Source of the DNA: Falsiroseomonas ponticola
GTDB taxonomy: Bacteria > Pseudomonadota > Alphaproteobacteria > Acetobacterales > Acetobacteraceae
NCBI RefSeq assembly: GCF_016805305.1
Contig: NZ_JAERQN010000006.1
Span: 285,336 to 349,335, forward strand
DNA length: 64,000 nucleotides
Direction: 5' to 3'
Under the pieces are notes generated by a model, which was given only the letters and a program-made list of their open reading frames with translations, was not told the DNA's origin and made no database searches. Shown here one piece after another: positions 45,851 to 54,665 of the stretch. The position numbers and the translations under genes were made by a program. How positions within the stretch are numbered: the stretch's first letter is position 1; every line of letters starts with the position of its first letter.

Positions 45851-46042
45851 TCAGGGCGCCGGCGGGGCCGCCGGCGCGTTGAGGTCGAGGAACTTCAGCG
45901 GCCGCCAGCCGGAGACGTTGTTCGCCTCGAAGCTCAGCTTCCAGGAACGGCCATTCACGCTGTCCACCAGGACCACGAACATCCCCGTGCCCGCCGGGCA
46001 GGCGACGACCTGGTAACGCCCGTTCTCGCTGCTGTCGGCCAT
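45851..46042 (-). CDS. Small protein of unknown function
   Basis: A 63-residue protein with a beta-rich centre (GRYQVVACPAGTGMFVVLVDS) and the segment GRSWKLSFEANN, resembling small proteins with a DTxTGRxW-type motif, but no named family is certain. It lies 24 nt after the FAH gene and 10 nt before the YdhR-like gene, same strand. Confidence 0.5.
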   Translation of the reverse strand: MADSSENGRYQVVACPAGTGMFVVLVDSVNGRSWKLSFEANNVSGWRPLKFLDLNAPAAPPAP

Positions 46043-46066
46043 GCTCTCAATTCCCCTGCTGTCGGA

Positions 46067-46912
46067 TCATTCGTAGGCGACGGTACGCTGCGTCTGCTCG
46101 CCCAGGCCCTTGATGGACAGCGTCATGGTCTGCCCGGCCTTGAGGAACACCGGCGGCTTCTTGCCGAGCCCGACACCCGGCGGCGTGCCCGTCGAGATCA
46201 CGTCGCCCGGATGCAGCGTGATGAAGTGGGAGACGTAGTGCACGAGGTGGCGCACGCCGAAGATCATGGTGCGCGTCGATCCGTCCTGCATCCGCACGCC
46301 GTCCACGTCCAGCGTCATGGCCAGGTCCTGCGGGTCCGCGACCTCGTCCTTCGTCACCAGCCAGGGGCCGAGCGGGCCGAAGGTGTCGCAGCCCTTGCCC
46401 TTGTCCCAGGACCCGCCGCGCTCGATCTGCCATTCGCGCTCGGACACGTCATTGCAGATGGCGTAGCCCGCGACATGGTCCATGGCGGCATCCTCGGACA
46501 CGCACTTGGCCGTGCTGCCGATGATGATGGCGAGTTCCACTTCCCAATCCGTCTTCACGGAGTTCTTCGGGATCATCACGTCGTCATTCGGGCCGCAGAG
46601 GGCGCCGAGCGACTTCAGGAAGACGATCGGCTCCTTCGGGATGGCGGCGCCGGTTTCCGCCGCGTGGTCGGCGTAGTTCAGCCCGATGCAGACGAAGTTC
46701 TTCATGCCGGCGACGGGCGGGCCGAGGCGCGGGCTGCCGGAGACGGCCGGCAGGCTGGCGGGGTCGAGCGCCGCGAGCTTCGCGAGCCCGGCGGGGGACA
46801 GCGCCTCTCCGGCCAGGTCCGGGATCACGCCGGAGAGGTCGCGGATGGTGCCGGAGGCGTCGAGCAAGCCGGGCTTTTCCTGGCCCGAGGGGCCGTAGCG
46901 GAGGAGCTTCAT
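46067..46912 (-). CDS. Fumarylacetoacetate hydrolase family protein
   Basis: A 281-residue metal-dependent C-C hydrolase. Metal ligands are in DWEVELAIIIG (ExE, about residue 122) and the aspartate of ICNDVSEREWQ (about 152). The chain has the CIGLNYADHAAETGA lead and the GTPPGVGLGKKP end of 2,4-diketo-3-deoxy sugar acid hydrolases. Paired with an SDR and a dehydratase upstream, it likely cleaves a 2,4-diketo sugar acid to pyruvate and an alpha-hydroxy acid. That pathway is an inference. Confidence 0.9.
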   Translation of the reverse strand: MKLLRYGPSGQEKPGLLDASGTIRDLSGVIPDLAGEALSPAGLAKLAALDPASLPAVSGSPRLGPPVAGMKNFVCIGLNYADHAAETGAAIPKEPIVFLKSLGALCGPNDDVMIPKNSVKTDWEVELAIIIGSTAKCVSEDAAMDHVAGYAICNDVSEREWQIERGGSWDKGKGCDTFGPLGPWLVTKDEVADPQDLAMTLDVDGVRMQDGSTRTMIFGVRHLVHYVSHFITLHPGDVISTGTPPGVGLGKKPPVFLKAGQTMTLSIKGLGEQTQRTVAYE

Positions 46913-46977
46913 GGAGGTCGCCTATAGAGAAAGATTGCGGGGGCGCGAAGAGGGTACGGACAAGTCGCGCTAAAGGT

Positions 46978-47727
46978 TCACAGCGTCCAGCCACCGTCGA
47001 TGACGATGGCCTGGCCGGTCACGAAGGCACTCTCGTCGCTGGCGAGGTAGGTGGCCAGCGCCGCCATCTCCTCCGCCGTCGCCAGCCTGCCCATGGCCTG
47101 GCGGGCGACGAAGGCGGCGCGCGCCGCCTCCACGCTGCCGGCCACGGCCGCATTGGCGGCGATGCGGTCGCCGAGGCTCGGCGTGTCCACCGTGCCGGGG
47201 CAGATCGCGTTGCAGCGGATTCCCTGCGTCACGTATTCGGTCGCGATGGACTTGGTCAGCCCGATCACCGCGGCCTTGGTGGTGCCATACAGGAACCGGT
47301 TCGGCGCGCCTTTGATGGAGGAGCAGGCCGAGGACATGTTGACGATGGTGCCGCGCTTCCGTTCCAGCATGCCCGGCAGCACCGCCTTCACCATCCGCCA
47401 CATGGAGCGGACATTGAGGTCGAAGGCGAAGTCCCATTCCTCATCGGTCGCGGTCAGCACCGTGTTCTGGTGCACGAAGCCCGCGCAGTTGAAGAGGATA
47501 TCGACCTCCCCCATCGCCGCCACCGCATCGGTGATGGCGGCGGGGTCGAGCACGTCGAGCGCGCGGGTCGTGAGCCCCGGCGCCTTGAGGTCCGCGAGCT
47601 TCGCCACATCCCGGTCGGTCGCGACCACCATCGCGCCCTCCGCCGCGAAGGCGAGGGCGGTGGCGCGCCCGATCCCCTGCGCGGCCGCCGTCACCAGGCA
47701 GCGCTTGCCTGCCAGCCTTCCTGCCAT
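46978..47727 (-). CDS. SDR dehydrogenase (keto-deoxy sugar-acid dehydrogenase-like)
   Basis: A 249-residue NAD-dependent oxidoreductase. The cofactor motif is TAAAQGIG (residue about 13), NCAGF near 87, catalytic SSACSS and YGTTK (about 155). The C-terminal FVTGQAIVIDGGW is typical. In context it would oxidise 2-keto-3-deoxy sugar acids at C4 or C5 before the FAH hydrolase; the family also holds 2-hydroxy and fatty-acid dehydrogenases. Confidence 0.88.
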   Translation of the reverse strand: MAGRLAGKRCLVTAAAQGIGRATALAFAAEGAMVVATDRDVAKLADLKAPGLTTRALDVLDPAAITDAVAAMGEVDILFNCAGFVHQNTVLTATDEEWDFAFDLNVRSMWRMVKAVLPGMLERKRGTIVNMSSACSSIKGAPNRFLYGTTKAAVIGLTKSIATEYVTQGIRCNAICPGTVDTPSLGDRIAANAAVAGSVEAARAAFVARQAMGRLATAEEMAALATYLASDESAFVTGQAIVIDGGWTL

Positions 47728-47747
47728 GTCCCGTTCCCCCGCCGATC

Positions 47748-49538
47748 TCAGTGGTTATGGCGGCTTTCGCCGCGCGTCTCCAGGATGTTGAGGAACAGCG
47801 TCGCGGGCTCCAGGCAGCCGCCGGTGCCGAGCTGGCCCACCATGCTGCGGTAGATCTCCTCCCACGGCGTCTTGTGCAGCAGCTCGGGCGCCTTCCAGGC
47901 AGCGCGGCGGGCTTCCATCTCCTCCGCCGGGATCAGCACATCGACGCGCCGCGCCTTGAGGTCGATGCGGATGGGATCGCCATGCTTCAGCAGCGCGAGC
48001 CCGCCGCCCACCGCCGCTTCCGGCGTGACGTTGAGGATCGACGGGCTGCCGGAGGTGCCGCTCTGCCGCCCATCGCCCATGGTCGGCAGCGCCATGATGC
48101 CCTTCTTGATCAGCGCCGCCGGCGGCTGCATGTTCACGACCTCCGCGGCACCCGGGTAGCCCACGGCGCCGCAGTTGCGCACCACCAGCACCGTCTTCTC
48201 GTCGATGCCGAGCGAGGGGTCCTCGATGCGGGCGTGGTAGTCCTCCGGCCCCTCGAAGACCGCGACCTTGCCTTCGAAGACGTCGGGCGTCTCGGACAGG
48301 AAGCGCTCGCGGAAGGCCTTGTCGATGACGCTGATCTTCATGACCGCGCTGTCGAAGAGGTTGCCGGTCAGCACGATGAAGCCGGCATGTTCCTTCATCG
48401 GGCGGGACAGCGGGCGGATCACCTCGCGGTCGGGCTCGCCGACATCGGCCAGGTTCTCGGCCACCGTCTTGCCGGTCGCGGTCATGACATCGCCATGCAG
48501 CAGCCCGGCCTTGAGCAGTTCCTTCATCACCGCCGGCACGCCGCCCGCGCGGTAGAAGGCCTCGCCCAGGAAGCGGCCGGCGGGCTGGCAATCCACCAGC
48601 AGCGGAATCTCCGCGCCGACGCGCTGCCAATCCGCCAGGTCATGCTCCACGCCCATGTGGCGGGCGATGGCGATCATGTGGATCGGGCAGTTGCTGGACG
48701 CGCCGATGGCGGAGGCCACCATCACCGCATTCTCGAAGGCCTTCTTCGTCATGATGTCGGAGGGGCGGAGGTTGGCCTTCACCATCTCCACCGCGCGAAC
48801 GCCCGTCATGTAGGCCATCTGCGCGCGCTGCCGGTACGGCCCCGGGATGGCCGCGCTGCCCGTCAGCGTCATGCCCACCGCTTCCGCCAGGCTGTTCATC
48901 GACAGCGCCGTGCCCATGGTGGAGCAGTGCCCGACCGAGGTGGAGGAGGCCGCCACCATCTCGATGAAGCCCTCATAATCGATCTCGCCGGCGGCCAGGC
49001 GCTTGCGCGCCTCCCACACGATGGTGCCGGACCCCGCCAGGCGCCCATGCCACCAGCCATCCAGCATCGGCCCGCCCGGCAGGGCGACGGCCGGGATGTT
49101 CATGGTGGCGGCGCCCATCAGCATGGCGGGCGTCGTCTTGTCGCAGCCCGTGGTCAGCACGACGCCGTCGATCGGATAGCCGTGCAGGATTTCGACCAGC
49201 GACAGGTATTGCAGGTTCCGGTCGAGCGAGGCCGTGGGGCGCTTCAGCGTCTCCTGGATCGGATGCACGGGGAATTCGAGGGGCACGCCCCCCGCATCGC
49301 GGATGCCCGCCTTCACGCGCTCGGCGAGGGCGATGTGGTGGCGGTTGCAGGGGCTGATGTCGGACCCCGTCTGCGCGATGCCGATCATCGGCCGGCCGGA
49401 CTGCAGCTCCGCCCGCGTCATGCCGAAATTCAGCTGCCGCTCGATGTAGAGCGAGGTCATCCCCGGGTCCTGGGGATCGTCGAACCAGCGCTGGCTGCGC
49501 AGCTTGAACGGCTTCTTGGTCTGGTCGTGATCATCCAT
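47748..49538 (-). CDS. IlvD/Edd family dehydratase (sugar-acid dehydratase-like)
   Basis: A 596-residue dehydratase that probably uses a [2Fe-2S] cluster. Likely cluster cysteines are in [21 protein letters not shown] and [13 protein letters not shown]. The core [18 protein letters not shown] contains the family's catalytic serine loop. The sequence matches L-arabonate/L-fuconate type dehydratases more than IlvD of branched-chain synthesis, in line with the SDR and FAH neighbours 20-65 nt downstream. AGGAGGAG precedes the ATG. Confidence 0.9.
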   Translation of the reverse strand: MDDHDQTKKPFKLRSQRWFDDPQDPGMTSLYIERQLNFGMTRAELQSGRPMIGIAQTGSDISPCNRHHIALAERVKAGIRDAGGVPLEFPVHPIQETLKRPTASLDRNLQYLSLVEILHGYPIDGVVLTTGCDKTTPAMLMGAATMNIPAVALPGGPMLDGWWHGRLAGSGTIVWEARKRLAAGEIDYEGFIEMVAASSTSVGHCSTMGTALSMNSLAEAVGMTLTGSAAIPGPYRQRAQMAYMTGVRAVEMVKANLRPSDIMTKKAFENAVMVASAIGASSNCPIHMIAIARHMGVEHDLADWQRVGAEIPLLVDCQPAGRFLGEAFYRAGGVPAVMKELLKAGLLHGDVMTATGKTVAENLADVGEPDREVIRPLSRPMKEHAGFIVLTGNLFDSAVMKISVIDKAFRERFLSETPDVFEGKVAVFEGPEDYHARIEDPSLGIDEKTVLVVRNCGAVGYPGAAEVVNMQPPAALIKKGIMALPTMGDGRQSGTSGSPSILNVTPEAAVGGGLALLKHGDPIRIDLKARRVDVLIPAEEMEARRAAWKAPELLHKTPWEEIYRSMVGQLGTGGCLEPATLFLNILETRGESRHNH

Positions 49539-49684
49539 GGCCGGGCTCCTCCTGCGGTTGGACCGCCTTGATGGGGAGTGAGGGGCCCGGCCGCGCCCCT
49601 GTCAACGTCGCGGGGCGCGGCGAGGTGGCATGGGAAGGTCCGGGACGGCCGCCCGATCCGCGGCGCGACCGTTCCGCGGCGTGG

Positions 49685-50014
49685 CTACTGGATGACGATG
49701 TCCGTCAGGTTGCAGGTATCCTGCTGGCGCCATTCCTGCGCCTGGCCGGTGGCATAGACCACCTTGATGTCGTTCACGCATTCGCCGGCCGGCAGGCGGA
49801 TCACCACCGTCTGGCCGGGCATCAGGACATTCGCTCCCATGTGGTCGCTGCCCCAGGCGCCCTCCCCGGAGGAGGAGACATAGACCTCCGCGATCGGCAC
49901 CGCGGTGCGGTTGGCCAGGCGGAAGGACGGGTCGCCCGACTGGGCGAGGGCGGGGGTCGCGACGGCGGCGAAGGCCAGGGCCAGACCGGCCAGGACGCGG
50001 GTGGCAGGGGTCAT
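49685..50014 (-). CDS. Secreted small paralogue 1 (unknown family)
   Basis: A 109-residue exported protein: Sec signal cleaved near ALA-Q (residue 25) and a mature domain SFRLANRTAVPIAEVYVSS with two cysteines (in GECVNDIKVVY and DTCNLTDIVIQ) that could form a disulfide. It is a clear paralogue of 50093-50419. The family is recognised as common in Acetobacteraceae by pattern but has no known function. Confidence 0.7.
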   Translation of the reverse strand: MTPATRVLAGLALAFAAVATPALAQSGDPSFRLANRTAVPIAEVYVSSSGEGAWGSDHMGANVLMPGQTVVIRLPAGECVNDIKVVYATGQAQEWRQQDTCNLTDIVIQ

Positions 50015-50092
50015 GCGGGGATTCCTCGATCGGCACGCCGGTGATCCGGCGGCCGATCCTTGCGCGTCGCCCTGAAGGCTTCGTTGAAGCCG

Positions 50093-50419
50093 CTACTGGA
50101 TGTTGATGTCGGTCAGCTGGCAGGTGTTCTGCCGCATCCATTCCTGCGACCGGCCATTGGCATAGACCACCTTGATGTCGTTCACGCATTGCCCGTTGGG
50201 CAGGCGGATCGTCAGGCTCTGGCCGGGGGAGAGCACATTGGCGCCGAGCCGGTCGCTGCCCCAGCCGCCATCGTTGGAGGAGGAGACATAGACCTCGTTG
50301 ATCACGGCCTGGGTCCGGTTGTTCAGCCGGAAGGACGGATCGGTGGATTGCGCCAGCACGGGGCTGGCGAGACCCATCGCCAGCAGGGCAGCCGGCAGGG
50401 CGCGGCGGAGAAGGCTCAT
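50093..50419 (-). CDS. Secreted small paralogue 2 (unknown family)
   Basis: A 108-residue exported protein with signal ending near VLA-Q and mature part SFRLNNRTQAVINEVYVSSS. The cysteine pair (GQCVNDIKVVY and NTCQLTDINIQ) aligns exactly with paralogue 1. A 78-nt spacer separates the two genes on the same strand. The pair is a recent-looking tandem duplication. Function is unknown; the small beta-rich domain suggests a binding or envelope role. Confidence 0.7.
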   Translation of the reverse strand: MSLLRRALPAALLAMGLASPVLAQSTDPSFRLNNRTQAVINEVYVSSSNDGGWGSDRLGANVLSPGQSLTIRLPNGQCVNDIKVVYANGRSQEWMRQNTCQLTDINIQ

Positions 50420-50517
50420 TCCCGTATTCCTCGATGAAGCGCGCCGGCGTTCCGGCGCCGCATCATCGTGCCGCGCGAATGACGGCCGCCGCGTGGCAAC
50501 CCTGCGGCGACGCGGCG

Positions 50518-51549
50518 TCAGGCCGCCGCTTCCTCCAGGAAGACCTGCACGGCCTGGAACAGCGTGCCGCGGTTGCGCTCCATCATGATGGTGTGCGTGC
50601 CCTCTCCCAGCAGGACCAGGCGCTTGCCGGGGCTGTTGGTCAGCCGGGGGAACAGCGCCACGGCCAGGGCGGGCGGCGTGTCCTGGTCCCATTCCGCCAC
50701 CACCAGCAGGGTCGGCGCGGTGATCTTCGCGGGGTCGTAGAAGGGCCGGTCCGCCCGCCAGAACTCCCACGAATCGGACTGGGACCCGTTCGGCGCCCGC
50801 AGGACGGAGGGGTTCTGCCGCAGCCCCTCCGGATCGCTCGCCCAGGTCACGCCGGCCCAATGCTCGAACCAGCCGGGCGGGATCAGCGCATCCCGCTTGC
50901 CCTCCGGCACGCCCGCCAGCCAGCGCTCCCGCGCCTGCGCCTGCGTCACGCTGCGATAGGCGCCGAGCGTCGGCGCCGGGCCATCCGCCTTCTCCCGCAG
51001 CCAGACCGGCGCGTAGAGCACGAGCCGCTCCACCAGCCCGGGATTGTCCGCGGCGAAGCGGCCCATCAGGGACGTGCCCCAGGACCAGCCCATATGGACC
51101 AGCTTCGGCAGGCTGCGGCGGTTGCGCACGAAGGCGGCGACGGCGGCGATATCGGCCACCGCCTGCTCCCCCTTCATCAGCGGCGGGTTCGCTTCCGGCG
51201 GCTGGGACATGGCGGCGGGGCGGGTGCTGCGGCCATAGCCGCGCAGATCCATGCACCAGACATCGAAGCCGCGCCCCGCGATGTAGTCCATCCAGGACAG
51301 GCCGCCGAGCGGCAGGTCGAAGGCGGAATGCGCGGGATAGGTCGCGCCATGGACGAAGAGGATCGTGCGGCTGGCGGAGGCCGCCAGGCCCTCCGGCCGC
51401 TTGTTGCGGACGAAGATCTCACCCTGCCCGTCGGTGGCGGGCACCATGAATTCCTCGGTCACGATGCGGGGCTGGGCCTGGGCGGTGGCCGGCAGGGCGG
51501 CGGCCCCGGCCATGAGGGCCGGGGCGGCCAGGATGTTGCGTCGCTTCAT
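50518..51549 (-). CDS. Exported alpha/beta hydrolase
   Basis: A 343-residue alpha/beta hydrolase. An N-terminal twin-arginine-like signal (MKRRNILAAPALMAGAAA) indicates export. The nucleophile elbow is GWSWGTSL (Ser, about residue 172), the oxyanion region FVHGATYPAHS (about 71), and the histidine in GEGTHTIMMERN near the C-terminus. The long lid region with PPGWFEHWAGV suggests a lipid- or peptide-like substrate, not determined. Confidence 0.85.
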   Translation of the reverse strand: MKRRNILAAPALMAGAAALPATAQAQPRIVTEEFMVPATDGQGEIFVRNKRPEGLAASASRTILFVHGATYPAHSAFDLPLGGLSWMDYIAGRGFDVWCMDLRGYGRSTRPAAMSQPPEANPPLMKGEQAVADIAAVAAFVRNRRSLPKLVHMGWSWGTSLMGRFAADNPGLVERLVLYAPVWLREKADGPAPTLGAYRSVTQAQARERWLAGVPEGKRDALIPPGWFEHWAGVTWASDPEGLRQNPSVLRAPNGSQSDSWEFWRADRPFYDPAKITAPTLLVVAEWDQDTPPALAVALFPRLTNSPGKRLVLLGEGTHTIMMERNRGTLFQAVQVFLEEAAA

Positions 51550-51664
51550 GGGCCGTGTCTCCGGGTCTGTTGCCCGCATCCTAAGCGCAGCCCCGGCGCC
51601 GCCCCAAGCATGACCATGCGCGCGGTCATGCGACAGGGGGCCCGCGCCGCGCTATGGCAGGCGC

Positions 51665-53062
51665 ATGGACGGGAATGCCGGGTCACAGGGGACGGGCCGC
51701 GCCGAATGGCGGGCCATGCTGGCGCTGGCCTGGCCGCTGGTGCTGACCAATCTCAGCCAGTTCGCCCTCGGCCTGACCGATTCGGTCTTCCTCGGCCGGG
51801 TCGGGACGCTGGAGCTGGCGGCGGCGACGCTGGGCAGCAACCTCTATTTCGCCGCCCTCGCCCCCACCTTCGGCCTGGCGCTGGCGGCCGCGCCGCTGGC
51901 CGCGCAGACCCGCGGGCGGGGGCGCGGGCACCTGCGGGGCATGCGCCGCGACGTGCGCGCCGCCTTCTGGGCGGTGGCCGCGGGCACCGTCCCCACCTGG
52001 CTGCTGCTGTGGCACACCGAAGCCGTGCTGCTGGCGCTGGGGCAGGAGGCAGCGCTGGCCGCGCTGGCGGCCGAGTACGTCCGCGCCATGATGTGGGGCA
52101 TGCCGCTGTTCTGCGGCTTCATCGTGCTGCGCGGGTTTCTCGCCGCCGAACAGCGGCCGAATGCGGCGCTCCTCGTCTCCGCCTTCGGCATCGCGCTGAA
52201 CATCCCGCTCAACTACTGGCTGATCCATGGCGGCTTCGGCGTGCCGGCGCTGGGCGTGGCGGGGGCAGGCCTCGCCTCCGCGCTCTGCAACCTCGCCATG
52301 CTCGCGGGGCTGGTCGCGATGATCGCGCGGGACCGGCGGCTGCGGCGCTACCACCTGTTCGGCCGGCTCTGGCGCTTCGACGCGGCCCGGCTGAGGGAAG
52401 TGGCGGCGATCGGCCTGCCCATCGCGGGGTCCATGGCGCTGGAGATCACGGTCTTCTCCGCCGCCGCCCTGGCCATGGGCTGGATGGGCGCGCTGGCCGT
52501 CGCGGCGCATGCCATCGCGGTGCAGGTGGCGGCCATGACCTTCATGGTGCCGATGGGCGTCGGCCAGGCCGCCACCGCGCGGGTCGGGCTGGCGACGGGC
52601 GCCGGGCGGCCGGCCGCGGCGGCGCGGGCGGGCTGGGTCGCGATCGGCTTCGGGGCGGGGTTCATGGCCCTGGCGGCGGCGGTCCTGGTGCTGGCGGGCC
52701 AGCCCATCGCCTGGCTGTTCCTGGATGCCGCGAATCCGGGCGCGGCGGAGACGGCGGCGCTGGCCACCACGCTGCTGCTGGTGGCGGGGCTGTTCCAGCT
52801 GGCGGATGGCGTGCAGGCGGTGGCGGCGGGCGCGCTGCGGGGCCTCAAGGACACGCGCGTGCCGATGCTGCTGGCGGGGCTCGGCTACTGGGTCATCGGC
52901 CTGCCCAGCGGCCTGGCGCTGGCCTTCCCGCTGGGGCTCGGCCCCATCGGCCTCTGGCTCGGCCTCGCCATCGGGCTGTTCATCGTGGCGGCGCTCATGC
53001 TCGCGCGCTGGGTGCGGCTGTCGCGGCTGGGTGGGTTGACCACGCGGCGGTGGCCGCGCTGA
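51665..53062 (+). CDS. MATE family efflux transporter
   Basis: A 465-residue membrane protein with 12 predicted helices in two halves. The starting helix reads LALAWPLVLTNLSQFALGLTDSVFLGR, and the second half begins AAIGLPIAGSMALEITVF. Length and repeat pattern match MATE multidrug/cation antiporters (NorM group). The substrate is unknown. The divergent hydrolase gene lies 115 nt away. Confidence 0.9.
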   Translation: MDGNAGSQGTGRAEWRAMLALAWPLVLTNLSQFALGLTDSVFLGRVGTLELAAATLGSNLYFAALAPTFGLALAAAPLAAQTRGRGRGHLRGMRRDVRAAFWAVAAGTVPTWLLLWHTEAVLLALGQEAALAALAAEYVRAMMWGMPLFCGFIVLRGFLAAEQRPNAALLVSAFGIALNIPLNYWLIHGGFGVPALGVAGAGLASALCNLAMLAGLVAMIARDRRLRRYHLFGRLWRFDAARLREVAAIGLPIAGSMALEITVFSAAALAMGWMGALAVAAHAIAVQVAAMTFMVPMGVGQAATARVGLATGAGRPAAAARAGWVAIGFGAGFMALAAAVLVLAGQPIAWLFLDAANPGAAETAALATTLLLVAGLFQLADGVQAVAAGALRGLKDTRVPMLLAGLGYWVIGLPSGLALAFPLGLGPIGLWLGLAIGLFIVAALMLARWVRLSRLGGLTTRRWPR

Positions 53063-53092
53063 CTGCGCGCCATCACAGCGCGGGTTGGCGGC

Positions 53093-53524
53093 ATGGCTCT
53101 CTGGAAGCGCGACTGGACGCCGGACCAGATCAATGAACGCTCGGCGGACAGCATGGCCGGGCAACTCGGCATCCGCATCACCCGGATCACGGAGGATGCG
53201 CTGCATGCGGAAATGCCGGTGGACCACCGCACCGCGCAACCCTTCGGCCTGCTGCATGGCGGCGCCAGCGTGGTGCTGTCGGAAACGCTGGGATCGCTGG
53301 CCAGCATCATGACGCTGCCGGAGGGGCAGATCGCGGTGGGCCTGGAGGTGAACGCCAACCACCTGGCCGGCGTGAAGCGGGGCGAGACCGTCACCGCCAT
53401 CTGCCGCCCGCTGCACACCGGCCGCCGCACCCAGGTCTGGCAGACCGAGATCCGCCGTGCCGACGGGAAGCTCGCCTGCGTCTCCCGCCTCACCACCGCC
53501 GTCGTAGAAGGAAATGTCGCATGA
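53093..53524 (+). CDS. PaaI-like hotdog thioesterase
   Basis: A 143-residue hotdog-fold enzyme. The key region is QPFGLLHGGASVVLSETLGSLAS, with the aspartate/glutamate-containing helix HGGAS..E of YdiI/EntH-type acyl-CoA thioesterases, and GVKRGETVTAICRPLHTGRR later. It probably hydrolyses an acyl-CoA. It ends with a 4-nt overlap (ATGA) into the asparaginase gene. Confidence 0.85.
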   Translation: MALWKRDWTPDQINERSADSMAGQLGIRITRITEDALHAEMPVDHRTAQPFGLLHGGASVVLSETLGSLASIMTLPEGQIAVGLEVNANHLAGVKRGETVTAICRPLHTGRRTQVWQTEIRRADGKLACVSRLTTAVVEGNVA

Positions 53525-54525
53525 GCCGGCTGCCGAAGGTTGCCGTGATCGGGACGGGGGGGACCATCGCCTCCCAGGGGCTCGATCCGCTGGATGTGCA
53601 GGACTACGCCTCCTCCGGCCGCCCGATCCTGAATGCCGAGGAGCTGGTTGCGGGCCTGCCCGTCCTGAAGCAGGTGGCGGAGGTGATCCCGGTGCTGCAC
53701 AGCGCCATCCCCTCCACCGCCGTCGGCTGGTCCGACTGGCAGGCGCTGCTGGCGCGCATCGCGGCGCTGCAGGCGGCGCACCTGGACCTGGACGGCATCG
53801 TCATCACCCATGGGACGGCGACGCTGGAGGAGACGGCCTATTTCCTGTCGCTGACGGTGCCGAGCGACATCCCCATCGTCGTCACCGGCGCGCAGCGGCC
53901 CTTCACCGGGCTGTCCACCGACGGGCACATGAACCTGGTGAAGGCGGTGCGCGTGGCCGGGCACCCGGACAGCCGCGGCATGGGCGCGCTTGTCGTGCTG
54001 AACGATGAGATCCAGGCGGCGCGGGAGGTGACCAAGACCTCGACCGGCCGGATGCAGACCTTCCGCAGCCCGGATGTCGGCGTGCTCGGTCACGCCGACG
54101 CCGACCGCATCACCTATTGGCGCCGCCCGATGCGCGTGCTGCCGGTGGCGGACCGCTTCGACGTGGCGGGCCTGGCCGCGCCGCCGCGCGTGGACGTGAT
54201 CTATTCGGTCGCCGGCGGCGACGGCGTGGCGGTGAAGGCCTTCCTCGGCGCCGGCGCGCAGGGGATCGTCGCCGCGGCCTTCGCGCCGGGCTTCACGACG
54301 CCGGCGGAGCGCGTGGCGCTGGCGGAGGCGATGGAAGCGGGCTGCACCGTCGTCCTCTCCTCCCGCGCCATGTCGGGGCGCACCTTCCCGGCGAAGCGCT
54401 ACCAGGCGGAGGGCTTCCTGAACGCCGACAACCTGACGCCGCAGAAGGCGCGGGTGCTGCTGATGCTGGCGCTGACCCGCACGCTGGACCGCGCGGCGAT
54501 CCAGGCCATCTTCGACGCTTGTTGA
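53521..54525 (+). CDS. Asparaginase family protein with Asp-to-Ala change in the second motif
   Basis: A 334-residue type I/II-like asparaginase. The first motif GTGGTIAS holds the nucleophile Thr15. The second motif reads HGTATLEETA, where most enzymes have HGTDTLEET, so the catalytic-triad aspartate is Ala100. The lysine of VTKTST (K172) is kept. Loss of the Asp should strongly reduce classical L-asparaginase activity; the protein may use another amide. It is coupled to the thioesterase gene. Confidence 0.85.
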   Translation: MSRLPKVAVIGTGGTIASQGLDPLDVQDYASSGRPILNAEELVAGLPVLKQVAEVIPVLHSAIPSTAVGWSDWQALLARIAALQAAHLDLDGIVITHGTATLEETAYFLSLTVPSDIPIVVTGAQRPFTGLSTDGHMNLVKAVRVAGHPDSRGMGALVVLNDEIQAAREVTKTSTGRMQTFRSPDVGVLGHADADRITYWRRPMRVLPVADRFDVAGLAAPPRVDVIYSVAGGDGVAVKAFLGAGAQGIVAAAFAPGFTTPAERVALAEAMEAGCTVVLSSRAMSGRTFPAKRYQAEGFLNADNLTPQKARVLLMLALTRTLDRAAIQAIFDAC

Positions 54526-54551
54526 AGAAGGAAGTTGAGAACGGGCCGGAA

Positions 54552-54592
54552 CCGTGGGGCCGCGGGGGGGCTTTCTCCCGGCAGCCCCACGG
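54552..54592. repeat. Large intergenic stem-loop after the asparaginase gene
   Basis: CCGTGGGGC (54552-54560) pairs with GCCCCACGG (54584-54592) across a 23-nt, partly self-complementary loop. It sits 26 nt after the stop codon. No T-run follows. It resembles the GC-rich hairpins at 2291-2426. Confidence 0.45.
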
Positions 54593-54665
54593 ACCCCAGC
54601 CCGCCATGCCGCCGCCCTGACCCTGATCGGCCTGCCCCGCCTGCAAAACCCCAGGGGAGACGCCG

